Source: Comamonadaceae bacterium OTU4NAUVB1 (GTDB lineage: Bacteria > Pseudomonadota > Gammaproteobacteria > Burkholderiales > Burkholderiaceae_C). Taken from it: a stretch of 64,000 bases of DNA. Positions within the stretch are counted from its first letter, which is position 1. Each line of letters begins with the position of its first letter. The stretch spans positions 124,001-188,000 of the forward strand of contig CP099607.1 of the NCBI GenBank assembly GCA_024372625.1, read 5' to 3'. Shown piece after piece: positions 1 through 8,627 of the stretch. The notes beneath the pieces are model-generated. The model did no database searches and had not been told where the DNA came from. It saw nothing but the letters and a program-made list of their open reading frames with translations. The position numbers were made by a program, and so were the translations under genes.

Positions 1-521
1 ACGATCACGCGGGTGGCCCCCGAGCGCGTGGCGCCGCGGGCGGCGGCCTGCGTGGCCGCCTCCTCCAGCTGCGTCGCGGTCTTCTGAAGGGACTCGATCG
101 TCGACGCGCCGCCGGGTCCGGGCGTCTGCTTCTGCAGCCCCGCCTTGATCTTCAGCGCCGCGGCCGGAAGACCGTCGACCAGTGCGATGGCGCTCCCGTA
201 CAGGCGCTGCGCCGTCCATCCGACCGCGCCGCCCAGCACCAGCAGCAGCAGGCCCGCCGCGAGCCAGCGCGACAACCGCAGCCGCTTCTCGAGGAAGTCG
301 ACCACCGGGGACAGGGCGTAGGTGCAGACCCAGCTGATCACGATCGGGATGAACACCGGCGAGGCCCAGTGCAGGGTGTAGACCAGGGCCAGCACCGCCA
401 GCACCGCCAGCGAGGCGCTTCGCACGTCCACCGGCATGTGGATGACCAGGGGCGCGGCCGGCGACGTGGACCTGCCGGAGGAGGGGTCGGCGTCGATGTT
501 GTTGTTGTCTGGGTGGTCCAT
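1..521 (-). CDS. AI-2E family transporter (YdiK/PerM-like), N-terminal part only
   Basis: Reading leftward from an ATG at 521, an open frame runs off the left edge of the window. The 173 visible residues begin with a polar, Asn/Asp-rich segment. Then come a hydrophobic helix (around residues 33-55, LAVLAVLALVYTLHW), a short loop with the sequence YALSPVVDFLEKRL, and a second hydrophobic helix near 85-103, followed by an amphipathic, Gln-rich stretch. The YALSP..DFLEKR segment after the first membrane pair is characteristic of the AI-2E/PerM permease family (PF01594), whose members are eight-helix inner-membrane transporters of uncertain substrate. The C-terminal half that would confirm the family is outside the window. 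Confidence 0.7.
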   Translation of the reverse strand, partial: MDHPDNNNIDADPSSGRSTSPAAPLVIHMPVDVRSASLAVLAVLALVYTLHWASPVFIPIVISWVCTYALSPVVDFLEKRLRLSRWLAAGLLLLVLGGAVGWTAQRLYGSAIALVDGLPAAALKIKAGLQKQTPGPGGASTIESLQKTATQLEEAATQAAARGATRSGATRVI

Positions 522-619
522 GGGAGCTCCGAATGCGATCCGGCGAGGGTGCCGCGTCGCCCTGAAACCCCCTAGGGACAATGTCACGAAGTCTCGCGAC
601 ACCGTCCCTCGCCGGCGCG

Positions 620-1741
620 TCAGATCGGCTTGCGGGCCGGTGAATCGGCGGCGGGATCGATCTCCTCGGCGACTTCCTTGCCCGCCAGGCCGCCCCCGAC
701 CGCGCCGACCGCGGCACCGATGGCGGTTCCGACCGGACCGGCCACCGTGCCCACCGCCGCACCGGCCGCCGCGCCGCCGGCGAGCGCACCCACGCCGGTG
801 CCCACCGGATGGGCGCCCACGGACGCCGCGACACCGTCGCGATCGGCCACGCTCCCGCGATGCGCGGGCGTGGCCGAGCCCGAATGGGAGGTGGCGCGTG
901 CACCGCCGGCAATGCCGGTCCCGCCGGCGTCGTCGAGCGGCTGGACGTCGACCTCGGTCTTGCGCAGCGTGTCGCGGACCACCTCGTCGCGTTCGGTGAC
1001 CTGCGTGGCGATCTCGACCTCGCCCACCACGCGCGCCGACTTGCTCACGACGGCCTCCTCGGCCACGTTGCGCACTTCGATCGTGCCTTCCTGGAAGGCC
1101 GCGAAATCCGCCTCCGTCGCGGGCCGGTCGACGACGCGGCGCTCGACTTCGGCGTGCGCCTCGCGCAGATGGACCGTTTCCTGGACCGGCACCTCGACCA
1201 CGCGGCTGAACACGCGCACGCCCCCCTTGCCCACCGCGCGCTTGCCCACGGCCAGGTTTTCCTGCACCAGGTTCACGGTGCGCGTCTCGCCCGCGGCGAC
1301 GTCGCTGCCGAGCGTGCCCACGGCGCCTCGCGCGGCGGTGGCGCCGCTCGCGCCACCGGACCAGCCGTCGCTGCGCCACTGCTGCTCGCGCTCGTCGACG
1401 TCGACGGCGCCGCAGTCCTCCATGATCTCGCCGACACGCGGCATGTCGGCGTCCGCGACGGACTCGACCGTCAGGCCGAAGCCGCCCCGGCGGAAGGCCT
1501 CGTGGTAGGTGCCCGCGTGCGGATTCGACGCGTCGTCGTTGCCGAAGAGGGAGCGGAAGAAGCCGGCGATGCCGCCCTGGTCCTCGGCGCGCGCGGTGGC
1601 CGGTTCGCCGCCCGCGCCGCTTTCCGTGGACGGGGCGCTGCCCGTGACGTGCCCGGGCGAGAAGCCGGCCGCCAGCAGACGGGTGCGCGCTTCCTCGGCG
1701 GCGGCACGGGTGTCGAACATTCCAACCAATACGGAGTTCAT
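620..1741 (-). CDS. YsnF/AvaK-domain (DUF2382) stress protein with C-terminal glycine zipper
   Basis: This is a 373-residue protein. Residues 1-30 resemble the start of general-stress-protein 17M-like domains (LVGMFDTRAAAEEARTRLLAAG). A middle segment contains YHEAFRRGGFGLTVE. A DUF2382 domain around residues 155-270 has the repeated charged strands usual for the family (VQENLAVGKRAV, VPVQETVHLREAHAEVE, RDTLRKTEVDVQ). The last 70 residues form a small-residue, Gly/Ala-rich zipper (GALAGGAAAGAAVG) that could insert in or pack against a membrane. The ATG at 1741 is preceded by AGGAAAGGA. DUF2382 proteins are commonly stress-induced; the biochemical role is unknown. A second DUF2382 gene lies just upstream on the same strand. 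Confidence 0.85.
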   Translation of the reverse strand: MNSVLVGMFDTRAAAEEARTRLLAAGFSPGHVTGSAPSTESGAGGEPATARAEDQGGIAGFFRSLFGNDDASNPHAGTYHEAFRRGGFGLTVESVADADMPRVGEIMEDCGAVDVDEREQQWRSDGWSGGASGATAARGAVGTLGSDVAAGETRTVNLVQENLAVGKRAVGKGGVRVFSRVVEVPVQETVHLREAHAEVERRVVDRPATEADFAAFQEGTIEVRNVAEEAVVSKSARVVGEVEIATQVTERDEVVRDTLRKTEVDVQPLDDAGGTGIAGGARATSHSGSATPAHRGSVADRDGVAASVGAHPVGTGVGALAGGAAAGAAVGTVAGPVGTAIGAAVGAVGGGLAGKEVAEEIDPAADSPARKPI

Positions 1742-1816
1742 GATGGTTCCTTTCCTGTGGGAGGGGAAAACAGCCTTGTCGAAGGCTTGGGATGACTGGC
1801 TTGACAGGCCAGGTGA

Positions 1817-2227
1817 CTAAGGTGTCTCGTCGGCCGGCGGGGCGTCCGGATCGAGTCGTTCGATGGCGACGTCCTCGCGGCGCAGCACGAAGGTCTCCGC
1901 GTGGCGCCGGGTCGACGCCGTCCGCGTGATGTGGAGTTCCTCCCTGAGCATCAGCCGCTTCTCGGTGACCAGCACCTCCTCGACGACGGGGACGATCAGC
2001 GTGTCGCCCTCCTGCCGGGCGGCCGGTGTCTCCAGCGAGGGCAGCAGGCGTCCGACGGCCCGGCGCTCGACGTGCACGGTCTGCGCCACCAGCGGCTCGT
2101 CCACCGCCTCCTCGCGCTCGCTGACCGTCCTGACGATGCGCCAGCCGCCGTGGTCGACCTGGCGCTTGTCGATGCGCAGCGATTCGTCGATCACCGGGGC
2201 CGTGATGGGGGGGCGCTCTGGGTTCAT
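1817..2227 (-). CDS. DUF2382 (YsnF/AvaK) domain protein
   Basis: This is a 136-residue protein made almost entirely of a DUF2382 domain. The family-typical segments are LRIDKRQVDHGGWRIVRTV, EPLVAQTVHVERRAVGR, VVEEVLVTEKRLMLREEL and the closing VLRREDVAIERL. The start is taken as the ATG at 2227. An in-frame TTG at 2239 would add four residues, and neither start has a clear ribosome binding site. The gene is 75 bp upstream of the larger DUF2382 gene and co-oriented, so the two probably form one transcription unit. No catalytic residues can be recognised. The family is linked to stress responses, and function here is inferred only from that. Confidence 0.8.
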   Translation of the reverse strand: MNPERPPITAPVIDESLRIDKRQVDHGGWRIVRTVSEREEAVDEPLVAQTVHVERRAVGRLLPSLETPAARQEGDTLIVPVVEEVLVTEKRLMLREELHITRTASTRRHAETFVLRREDVAIERLDPDAPPADETP

Positions 2228-2239
2228 CGCATTCGGCAA

Positions 2240-2651
2240 GGTCGTGGTGGTGGTCGTCTTCGGGATTCGGAAGGACCCGGGCCCCGGGCAACGCGCGGGG
2301 TCCGGCGACTCGCCGGCGCTGCGTCCGGCGATCGGTCTTTGAAAATTTATGCCGTCCCGGACGTGCGGGCGTGCAGTGGTTCACGACGCCATCCCCGTGT
2401 CGGAATTCCACCCGCCCGGCCGCGCCGTCGGCGGGCCGTCGCCCTCGGGGCCGAGGGCCGGGCGCCATCGCAATTCATTTCGATCCGTCGCAATGGGCCG
2501 CAATTCGTGACGATTCCCGGCCCGATGGAAAAACAATGTAAAGCGGGCGATCTTCTCCGACAGGCAAGCAGGTCCTTGGATTGGCCGGCCCGCGATGCCG
2601 GCGTCCATGGTCGGTGACCCCCACGAATGCCGATCGCGACCCCCCCCTCTC
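2240..2651. other. Divergent intergenic region between the DUF2382 genes and the antiporter
   Basis: About 410 bp without a supported gene. It contains an AT-rich patch near 2339-2350 (TTTGAAAATTTATG), three CGCAAT repeats between about 2468 and 2510, and a second AT-rich patch near 2528-2540. These look like promoter and operator material for the divergent genes. No clean -35/-10 pair or -24/-12 element is evident. Confidence 0.4.
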
Positions 2652-3962
2652 ATGACCTTTGCCAATTGGTGTCTCTTTCTCGGTTTGCTGCTGCTGATCA
2701 TGTCGATCTCCGACAGCCTGCTCAAGAAATTGCCGTTCAGTTCCGCGGCCGTCTACATGATCCTCGGGATCGCCGCCGGACCCTACGGACTGCAATTGCT
2801 CGACCTGAGCATGGGCATCCACGACGATGCCCACCTGATGGAGATCCTCACGGAAGTGGTGGTGCTGGTGTCGCTGTTCGCCGTCGGGCTGAAGCTGCCG
2901 GTGCGCGCGTCGCAGGCGCCCTGGCGCGTGCCCATCCTGCTGGCCACGGTGGCCATGGTGATCACGATCGGCCTGACCGCGGCGGTCGGCGTCGCCCTCG
3001 GCGGGTCCCTGGCCCTCTCGCTGCTGGTGGGCTCGCTGCTCGCGCCGACCGATCCCGTGCTGGCGTCCGAGGTCCAGGTCGCGCACGGCGAGGACCGCGA
3101 CGCCCTCCGGTTCGGACTGACGGCCGAAGGCGGGCTCAACGACGGCACCGCGTTCCCGTTCGTCATGCTGGCCCTGGGCCTGATGGGCTACCACGAGCTC
3201 GGGCCCTACGGCGCGAGATGGTTCGGCGTGGACGTGCTGTGGGCGGTCGTCGGCGGCATCGGCATCGGCTGGCTCTGCGGCGCCGGCTTCACGCGCGCGG
3301 TCATCGCGCTGCGCCGGCACAAGGGCTCGGCGATCGGCATGGAGAGTTTCCTGGCGCTGGGGCTGATCGCGGTCACCTACGGGCTGTCCATCCACGCGTC
3401 GGTCTACGGTTTCCTGGCGGTGTTCGTGGCCGGACTGGGCATGCGGGGCATCGAGCAGGAGGCCGTCGGCGCGGCGGCCAAGGCCGATCCGGGCCCGGAC
3501 GTGCGTTCGCCCGCCCGGCTTCCCGCCACCGAGGTCACCAACATCGCGCTGGACTTCATCGAGGATCTGGAGAAGTTCGCGGAGATGGCGGCGATGCTGG
3601 TCATCGGCAGCCTGCTGACGCTGGAGATGGTGACCTGGCAGAACGCGCTGCTGGCGGCCAGCCTGCTGTTCGTGATCCGGCCCCTGTCGGTCTTCGCGGT
3701 GACCTGGCGCAGCGGCTGGACGCGCTCGCAGCGACGCATCGGCGCCTGGATGGGCGTTCGCGGGGTCGGCTCGATGTACTACCTGGCCTTCGTGCTGACC
3801 CACGATCTCGGCCTGGATCCGTTGGCCGAGCAGGTGACGGGGGTGGTGCTGTTCACGATCGCCGCCTCCGTGGTGCTGCACGGCGTCTCGGCCACGCCGA
3901 TCATGACGCTCTACCGCGACCGGCGGCGGCGCGGCCGTCGCGGGGACGAGCGCGTGTCCTGA
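2652..3962 (+). CDS. CPA-type cation:proton antiporter (sodium/hydrogen exchanger family)
   Basis: This 436-residue inner-membrane protein has about 12 hydrophobic segments. Conserved features of the Na+/H+ exchanger domain (PF00999) are visible: the early helix pair ending GIAAGPYGLQLLDL, the LAPTDPVLASEVQV segment in the ion-path region, and EGGLNDGTAFPFVML with the paired acidic/Asn residues expected in the transport core. The C-terminus is short and basic, without a RCK or UspA domain. The start at 2652 places the first helix directly after Met-Thr-Phe; ATGs at 2595 and 2607 would add a hydrophilic extension. It stands alone between divergent DUF2382 genes and a convergent binding-protein gene. 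It probably functions in pH or Na+/K+ homeostasis. Confidence 0.85.
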   Translation: MTFANWCLFLGLLLLIMSISDSLLKKLPFSSAAVYMILGIAAGPYGLQLLDLSMGIHDDAHLMEILTEVVVLVSLFAVGLKLPVRASQAPWRVPILLATVAMVITIGLTAAVGVALGGSLALSLLVGSLLAPTDPVLASEVQVAHGEDRDALRFGLTAEGGLNDGTAFPFVMLALGLMGYHELGPYGARWFGVDVLWAVVGGIGIGWLCGAGFTRAVIALRRHKGSAIGMESFLALGLIAVTYGLSIHASVYGFLAVFVAGLGMRGIEQEAVGAAAKADPGPDVRSPARLPATEVTNIALDFIEDLEKFAEMAAMLVIGSLLTLEMVTWQNALLAASLLFVIRPLSVFAVTWRSGWTRSQRRIGAWMGVRGVGSMYYLAFVLTHDLGLDPLAEQVTGVVLFTIAASVVLHGVSATPIMTLYRDRRRRGRRGDERVS

Positions 3963-4010
3963 CGCGGCGGCCCGCCGACGATTCCCGCACGCGAGGACCG
4001 GACGATGGCG

Positions 4011-4778
4011 CTATGCCGCCGGCCGGCCGTCGGCGGCCGGCGCGACCGAGGCGCCCTCGATGCCGTGGCGGCGCAATGCGTCGCCGACGAAGCCGCTGGC
4101 CTTCATCGCCTCGACGAAATCGCCCAGCACCCGGGCGGCGGCCTCGCCGCGCGACTTCGGGCACCCCATCGCCTGGCGGATCACCATGAAGCGCCCGGGC
4201 AGCAGGCGCAGGCCGGGGTGCCGGGCGGCGTCGGCCTCCAGCTGCTGCTTCACGCCGGCGGCGACGTCGAGGTCCTGTTCCAGGAAGGTCGCGACCACCG
4301 TCGGCGAGGTGGGCGCGCGCACGATGGCAGCCTGCTTCAGCTCGCGCGTCAGGTACAGGTCGTAGGCGCTGCCCTTGCCGACGACCACGCGCGTGCCGGG
4401 GCGGTCGACCGCGTCGTTGTCGCGCAGCGGCGAGGCGTCGCGCACGAGGTAGGCGCCCTCGATGTGGACATAGGCGTCGGTGAAGGCGATCTGCGCGCCG
4501 CGCACCGGGTCGATGGCGAAGAAGCCGATGTCGGCGCGTTCGTCGGCCACGGCCTCCACCGACTTGCCGGCGGCGTCGAACACCACCAGGTCCAGCCCGA
4601 CGCCCAGGCGCTCGGCGAAGGCGCGCGCCAGGTCGACCGAGACGCCGCCGGGCGCGCCCGTGGCCGGGTCGGTGTTGGCGAGGATCGGGTTGCCCAGGTT
4701 GATGGACGCGCGCAGCACGCCGGTGGGGGCGAAGGCCTGGACGAGGGCGGGATCGAGGGCGGTGGTCATGGCGTTCAT
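4011..4778 (-). CDS. Solute-binding protein family 3 domain protein, apparently without a signal peptide
   Basis: This 255-residue protein matches the type-3 extracellular solute-binding fold (PF00497): GVLRASINLGNPILAN, SVDLARAFAERLGVGLDLVVFDAAGKSVEAVADERADIGFFAIDP, and the hinge region GTRVVVGKGSAYDLYL. The family normally carries a Sec signal. Here the N-terminus (MNAMTTALDPALVQAF) has no hydrophobic core, so the product may be cytoplasmic or the true start may differ. ATGs exist at 4778 and 4769, neither with a good ribosome binding site. No ABC permease or ATPase genes are adjacent, so a transport role is not supported by context. A ligand-sensing or amino-acid-binding role is possible. 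Confidence 0.75.
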   Translation of the reverse strand: MNAMTTALDPALVQAFAPTGVLRASINLGNPILANTDPATGAPGGVSVDLARAFAERLGVGLDLVVFDAAGKSVEAVADERADIGFFAIDPVRGAQIAFTDAYVHIEGAYLVRDASPLRDNDAVDRPGTRVVVGKGSAYDLYLTRELKQAAIVRAPTSPTVVATFLEQDLDVAAGVKQQLEADAARHPGLRLLPGRFMVIRQAMGCPKSRGEAAARVLGDFVEAMKASGFVGDALRRHGIEGASVAPAADGRPAA

Positions 4779-4810
4779 CGGGTGGTGTCGGGTGGGAGGG
4801 GGTCGGGGGG

Positions 4811-4846
4811 CAGGAGTGGCAGGAGTGGCAGGAGTGGCAGGAGTGG
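4811..4846. repeat. Four perfect tandem copies of a 9-bp unit (CAGGAGTGG)
   Basis: Four identical 9-bp units lie end to end, followed by a degenerate fifth. They sit 33 bp upstream of the start of the leftward solute-binding-protein gene and could change its leader length by slippage. In the leftward reading frame they would encode Pro-Ala-Thr repeats if translation began further upstream. Confidence 0.85.
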
Positions 4847-4981
4847 CAGGGGGTCGTCGAAGGGATCGGTCGTTCCGAGTGGGAGGTGATTGTCGGATGC
4901 GGGGCGGGTCCGGCACGGGCTGCGGAAGGATTTGCGGCAAGGATGCCGGCGGCGGACGCCGCGCCGCGCCGCGCCGCGCGC

Positions 4982-4997
4982 GGGCATCCGGCTTGCC
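4982..4997 (+). promoter_or_regulatory. Sigma-54-type -24/-12 promoter element
   Basis: The sequence GGGCATCCGGCTTGCC has GG and GC exactly 10 bp apart and a TTGC -12 box, against the consensus TGGCACGN4TTGCW. The predicted start is near 5008, 59 nt before the rightward gene at 5067. It is one of ten similar elements in this window. Confidence 0.6.
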
Positions 4998-5066
4998 CGG
5001 GTGTCGCCGCCCGGTAGGGTCGCCGCCCGGCGACCCGCCGGCGCCGATCTCATGGAGGACCTTTCG

Positions 5067-5525
5067 ATGGCTGGCACGGATTCCGAAGCAGGCAGGGGCG
5101 ACACCGGCGACGCCGGCGTGGGTGGTGTGGGTGGTATGGGTGGCGCGGTCGGCGGTGGCGACGGGGGCGGAGGTGCCAGCGGACGGCCCGCGCCTTCGCC
5201 GGGCGATCTGTCGCGCGTCGCGCAGGATTTCACCGAAGGGCCGAACGTCGAGTTCAGTCCCTGGGAACTGCAGGCCGCGCGCGGCGAGACGCCGCTGGAG
5301 GGCCCCCGCGCCGAGGACGCATTGGACTGGCGCGAATTCCAGGCGCGCTACGACGCCTGGAAGGAGGCGACGGTGCGTTTCGAGGCCGCGGTCGCCGCGA
5401 TGCGCGACGGCGCGGCCGACGCACGCACCGAGGCCCGGCGCCAGGCCCTGGAACTCGCCCGGCTCCACCATGCCTTCATGGAGTCGTCGCAGCCCTACTT
5501 CCAGGCCACCAAGGTCGACGACTGA
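5067..5525 (+). CDS. Hypothetical protein with glycine-rich N-terminus
   Basis: This is a 152-residue protein of unknown function. Residues 10-35 are low-complexity Gly repeats (GVGGVGGMGGAVGGG). The rest is a hydrophilic, largely helical domain with several aromatic residues (EFSPWELQAARGE, DWREFQARYDAWKEATVRFEAAV, LARLHHAFMESSQPYFQ). The ATG at 5067 is preferred because GGAGGA lies 7 nt upstream (5055-5060); an in-frame ATG at 5052 is also possible. No signal peptide or membrane helix is seen. A sigma-54-like element lies 70 bp upstream. It is convergent with the S9 peptidase gene. Confidence 0.75.
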   Translation: MAGTDSEAGRGDTGDAGVGGVGGMGGAVGGGDGGGGASGRPAPSPGDLSRVAQDFTEGPNVEFSPWELQAARGETPLEGPRAEDALDWREFQARYDAWKEATVRFEAAVAAMRDGAADARTEARRQALELARLHHAFMESSQPYFQATKVDD

Positions 5526-5566
5526 GCCGGCGCACCGGGCGCGGCCGCGACGCCCGACGCCCGCCG

Positions 5567-7528
5567 TCAGCCCGGCCCGGCCGGTGCGGCGTGGCGGCAG
5601 ACCCAGTCGACGATCCGTCGGGCCGCATCCTCCCGGCAGGCCGGGGCGCCGCTGCCCAGGAAGCCGTGGTGCTCCCCGGGATAGAGGATGAGTTCGGTCG
5701 GCGTGTCGCCCGCCCGCGCGAGGCTTACGAACAGTTCCTCCGACTGGCACTTGGGACAGCGTTCGTCCTCCTTGCCCTGCAGGAACAGGGTGGGCGTGCG
5801 CGATTGCTCGATGTGGTGCAGCGGCGACAGCGCCCGGGCGCGTCCGCGATCGAAGCGCGGGGCGGTGGCGAGGTAGTAGGGGTCGGCGTAGTAGCCGCCG
5901 TCCGACGTCCCGTAGTGGGTCTCGATGTTGCCCACCGGCGCCATCACCACGGCGGCCCGGAAACGGTCCGTGTGGCCGGTGGCCCAGGCGCTCAGGTAGC
6001 CGCCGTAGGACTTGCCCGAGCACGCCACCCGGTCGTCCGCGACGCCGTCGCGCTGCAGTCGCGCGATGGCGGCGAGGTGCTGCGGCAGGTCGTGCTCGCC
6101 CCAGTGGCCGGCCAGCCGCTGGCAGAACGCGCGGCCGTAGCTCGACGAGCCCACCGCGTTGAGCGCCAGCACCGACCAGCCGCGCGCGCACAGGACCTGC
6201 CAGAACACGTTGGTGTCGAAGTCGAGCAGGGCGTAGCTCGCCGGGCCACCGTGCATGTCGTCGAGCAGGGGGCCCGCGCCGGTGGCGCCGCGCTGGCGCA
6301 GCAGCCAGCCCTCGATCGTCTCGGTGGCGCCCTGGCCGTCGGGGACCTCGAAGGAACGGACCTCCGCCTCGATCGGCGTGCGGTCGCGCCACCAGGGGTT
6401 CAGGTCGCTGACCTGCACCTCGCCGCCGCCCTCGCGCGCCGACGCCCAGAGTTCGCTGGGCAGAGACGGGTGCGCGACGGCGTAGACGAAGTGCCGCTCG
6501 GTCAGCCCGAAGGCGCCGAGCTGCCGGTCGCCCGCGACCAGGACCTCGACGTCGCCGCTCGGCACGGCGATCGACACGATGTGGTGGCGGCCCCGCCAGG
6601 CGCGCGTGCACACGATGGCCGCGCCGTCGCGCGTCCACTGGACCGACAGCGGATCGGCGACATCGAACGACGCGTCGCCCATCATCCGCACCGCGCCGCT
6701 GGCGACGTCGACCAGCCACAGCTTGGGCTCCGCGTCGCCGTCCTGGGTGGCGCCGGTGAAGGCGATGAAGCGCCCGTCCGGCGACCAGACCGGCTGCATC
6801 ACGATGGCGTGGTCGTGCGTCAGCCGGCGGTGTTCGCGGCCCTCGATGTCGCACACCCACAGGTCGGTGGCGTGCGCGAAGCGGCCCTCGCGCGAGCGTG
6901 AATAGGCGATCCGCCCGCCGTCGGCGGCGATGTCGAAGGCCATGACGTCGAACGCGCCCCGCGTGATCGCGACGTGGTCGCCGCACTGCGCGTCGAGCGA
7001 GAACAGATGGATCTGGCGCTGCAGGAGGTAGCCGATGCCGTCCTCCTTGTAGGGCAGCCGCCAGGCGATCTCGGGCGCGGAGACCTTGCGCTCGGGCACC
7101 GGCCCGGACGCCGGGGCGCCGCGCAGTTCCGGGTCCACCCGGACCGCCGCGCACACCACCAGCGAGCGGCCGTGCGGCGCCCACCGCAGCTGCGTCACCG
7201 ATTCGTCGAAGCGGCCGAGCTGGCACGCCTCGCCGCCGTCGCGGCGCATCAGCCAGACCTGGGGCGAGGCGCCGTCCCGGCCCGACAGGAAGGCGAGCCG
7301 GTCGCCACTGGGCGACCAGCGCGGCGTGTCGTCCAGCCCCTGTTCCCGCGTCATGGGGCGGGGGGGCGAGCCGTCCAGGCCGAAGGCCCAGATCCGGGAG
7401 ACGTAGCGGTCGTTCGCGCGATCGACCGAACGGACCGTGCAGGCGGCCAGGTCGAGGCCCGGCGCGCAGTGGATGTCGGTGATCTGGTGATGCAGGTGGA
7501 GGTCCTGCACGGTGAAGGGTTGCGGCAT
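5567..7528 (-). CDS. S9 family serine peptidase (prolyl oligopeptidase / acylaminoacyl-peptidase type)
   Basis: This 653-residue protein has an N-terminal beta-propeller with TolB/DPP-like repeats (PRWSPSGDRLAFLSGRDG, QPVWSPDGRFIAFTGAT) and a C-terminal alpha/beta-hydrolase domain. The catalytic triad is readable: Ser507 in GKSYGGYL, Asp588 in QGKEDERCP and a His at 620/621 in PGEHHGFLG. No signal peptide is present, so it is probably cytoplasmic and cleaves short peptides or acyl-peptides. The start chosen is the ATG at 7528 (MPQPFTVQDL), where family similarity begins; an upstream extension to 7675 lacks support. A -24/-12 element at 7597-7612 lies upstream on the same strand, and a flavoprotein gene diverges from it. 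Confidence 0.9.
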   Translation of the reverse strand: MPQPFTVQDLHLHHQITDIHCAPGLDLAACTVRSVDRANDRYVSRIWAFGLDGSPPRPMTREQGLDDTPRWSPSGDRLAFLSGRDGASPQVWLMRRDGGEACQLGRFDESVTQLRWAPHGRSLVVCAAVRVDPELRGAPASGPVPERKVSAPEIAWRLPYKEDGIGYLLQRQIHLFSLDAQCGDHVAITRGAFDVMAFDIAADGGRIAYSRSREGRFAHATDLWVCDIEGREHRRLTHDHAIVMQPVWSPDGRFIAFTGATQDGDAEPKLWLVDVASGAVRMMGDASFDVADPLSVQWTRDGAAIVCTRAWRGRHHIVSIAVPSGDVEVLVAGDRQLGAFGLTERHFVYAVAHPSLPSELWASAREGGGEVQVSDLNPWWRDRTPIEAEVRSFEVPDGQGATETIEGWLLRQRGATGAGPLLDDMHGGPASYALLDFDTNVFWQVLCARGWSVLALNAVGSSSYGRAFCQRLAGHWGEHDLPQHLAAIARLQRDGVADDRVACSGKSYGGYLSAWATGHTDRFRAAVVMAPVGNIETHYGTSDGGYYADPYYLATAPRFDRGRARALSPLHHIEQSRTPTLFLQGKEDERCPKCQSEELFVSLARAGDTPTELILYPGEHHGFLGSGAPACREDAARRIVDWVCRHAAPAGPG

Positions 7529-7596
7529 GGGAGCGACGGATGGCAAGGAAGGGAAATGGGCGACGGCGCGAAGCCGGTCCCGCGGCGTGCCCGAGG

Positions 7597-7612
7597 AGCA
7601 AACGGGATGCCG
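7597..7612 (-). promoter_or_regulatory. Sigma-54-type -24/-12 promoter element upstream of the S9 peptidase
   Basis: The minus strand reads CGGCATCCCGTTTGCT, with GG-N10-GC spacing exact. The predicted start is near 7586, 58 nt before the peptidase ATG at 7528. Confidence 0.6.
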
Positions 7613-7630
7613 TGCGCGCGGCGCCGGCCC

Positions 7631-7646
7631 GGGCACGGGCGTTGCC
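7631..7646 (+). promoter_or_regulatory. Sigma-54-type -24/-12 promoter element upstream of the flavoprotein gene
   Basis: The sequence GGGCACGGGCGTTGCC matches GGCACG-N4-TTGC fully and is one of the two closest matches to consensus in the window. The predicted start is near 7657, only 2 nt before the ATG at 7659, which implies a nearly leaderless message or a misassigned start. Confidence 0.55.
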
Positions 7647-7658
7647 ACCACGGTGCGC

Positions 7659-8627
7659 ATGCAAATCCTGGACACCGGTGGCCCCGAGGCCGACGCGCGC
7701 GTCGATGTCGCGATCGTGGGCGGCGGCCCGGGCGGCCTGACCGCCGCCCTCTACCTCGCGCGCTTTCGGCGCACGGTGGCGCTGATCGACGCCAACCAGA
7801 GCCGCGCCGCGAAGATCGCGCGCTCCCACAACGTCCCGGGCTTCCCCGAAGGCATCGCCGGCGCCACGCTGCTCGCGTCGCTGCGCAGCCAGCTGGCGCC
7901 CTACCCGGTGCGCACGGTGATGGCCACGGTGGAGCGCGTGGAACGCGAGGCGGACGGCTTCCGGGTGCGCTGGGGCAGCGGGGACGTGCGTGCGCGGCTG
8001 CTGCTGGCCACCGGCGTCACCGACATCGCCCCGGCCATGCCCCACCTGCTGGAGGCGCTGCGCACCGGCGCGTTGCGCTACTGCCCGGTGTGCGACGGCT
8101 ACGAGGTCATCGACCGTGCCGTCGGCGTGTTCGCGGACGGCCCGGCCGGGGTGGCCGAGGCCGTCTACCTGCGGCATTTCTCCGCCGACGTCGTGCTGTT
8201 CATGGAAGGCGGCGCGCGGGCGCTCGCGCCGGCGGAGCGCGAGCGGCTGGCCCGGGCCAGCATCGCGTGTCCCGAGGAGCCCGTGCGCAGCATCCGCCAC
8301 TGGAACGACCGCGTGACGGTGGTCCACGGCGAGCGCGAGACGCGCCGCGACGCGCTCTATTGCGCCCTGGGGGTGGACGTGCACGCGCACCTCGCCCGCG
8401 CGCTGGGCGCGACGACGCGCGAGGGCGGCTACGTGGCCGTGGACGCGCACCACGCGAGCGACGTCGACGGGCTCTACGCGATCGGCGACGTCGCCCAGGG
8501 ACTCAACCAGATCGCCGTCGCCGCCGGCGGGGCCGCCGTCGCCGCCTCGGCGATGCACCGCCGCCTGGGCACGCGCGGCATGCCCGTGGCCCCCGCCGAT
8601 CATCCCCGACCTGGAGCCGCGCCATGA
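7659..8627 (+). CDS. NAD(P)/FAD-dependent oxidoreductase, thioredoxin-reductase-like
   Basis: This is a 322-residue flavoprotein of the TrxR/AhpF class. Visible motifs are the FAD dinucleotide fold VGGGPGGLTAALYLAR at about residues 17-32, the redox-site-like CPVCDGYE, and the C-terminal FAD signature GLYAIGDVAQGLNQIAVAAGGAAVAA. The middle NADPH-binding stretch (AVGVFADGPAGVAEAVYL) is degenerate compared with the usual GGGDSA motif, so cofactor use is uncertain. It could reduce a thiol partner or act as a ferredoxin/quinone-type reductase. The last codons overlap the start of the DUF2244 gene (ATGA), so the two are translationally coupled and ctaD follows. A -24/-12 element abuts the start. 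Confidence 0.85.
   Translation: MQILDTGGPEADARVDVAIVGGGPGGLTAALYLARFRRTVALIDANQSRAAKIARSHNVPGFPEGIAGATLLASLRSQLAPYPVRTVMATVERVEREADGFRVRWGSGDVRARLLLATGVTDIAPAMPHLLEALRTGALRYCPVCDGYEVIDRAVGVFADGPAGVAEAVYLRHFSADVVLFMEGGARALAPAERERLARASIACPEEPVRSIRHWNDRVTVVHGERETRRDALYCALGVDVHAHLARALGATTREGGYVAVDAHHASDVDGLYAIGDVAQGLNQIAVAAGGAAVAASAMHRRLGTRGMPVAPADHPRPGAAP

Noticed and set aside
4011..8603. A 1530-residue leftward open frame spanning several genes
   Set aside because: It is a GC-rich shadow: only its last 255 residues match a protein family, and the rest is antisense or out of frame to the S9 peptidase and flavoprotein genes.
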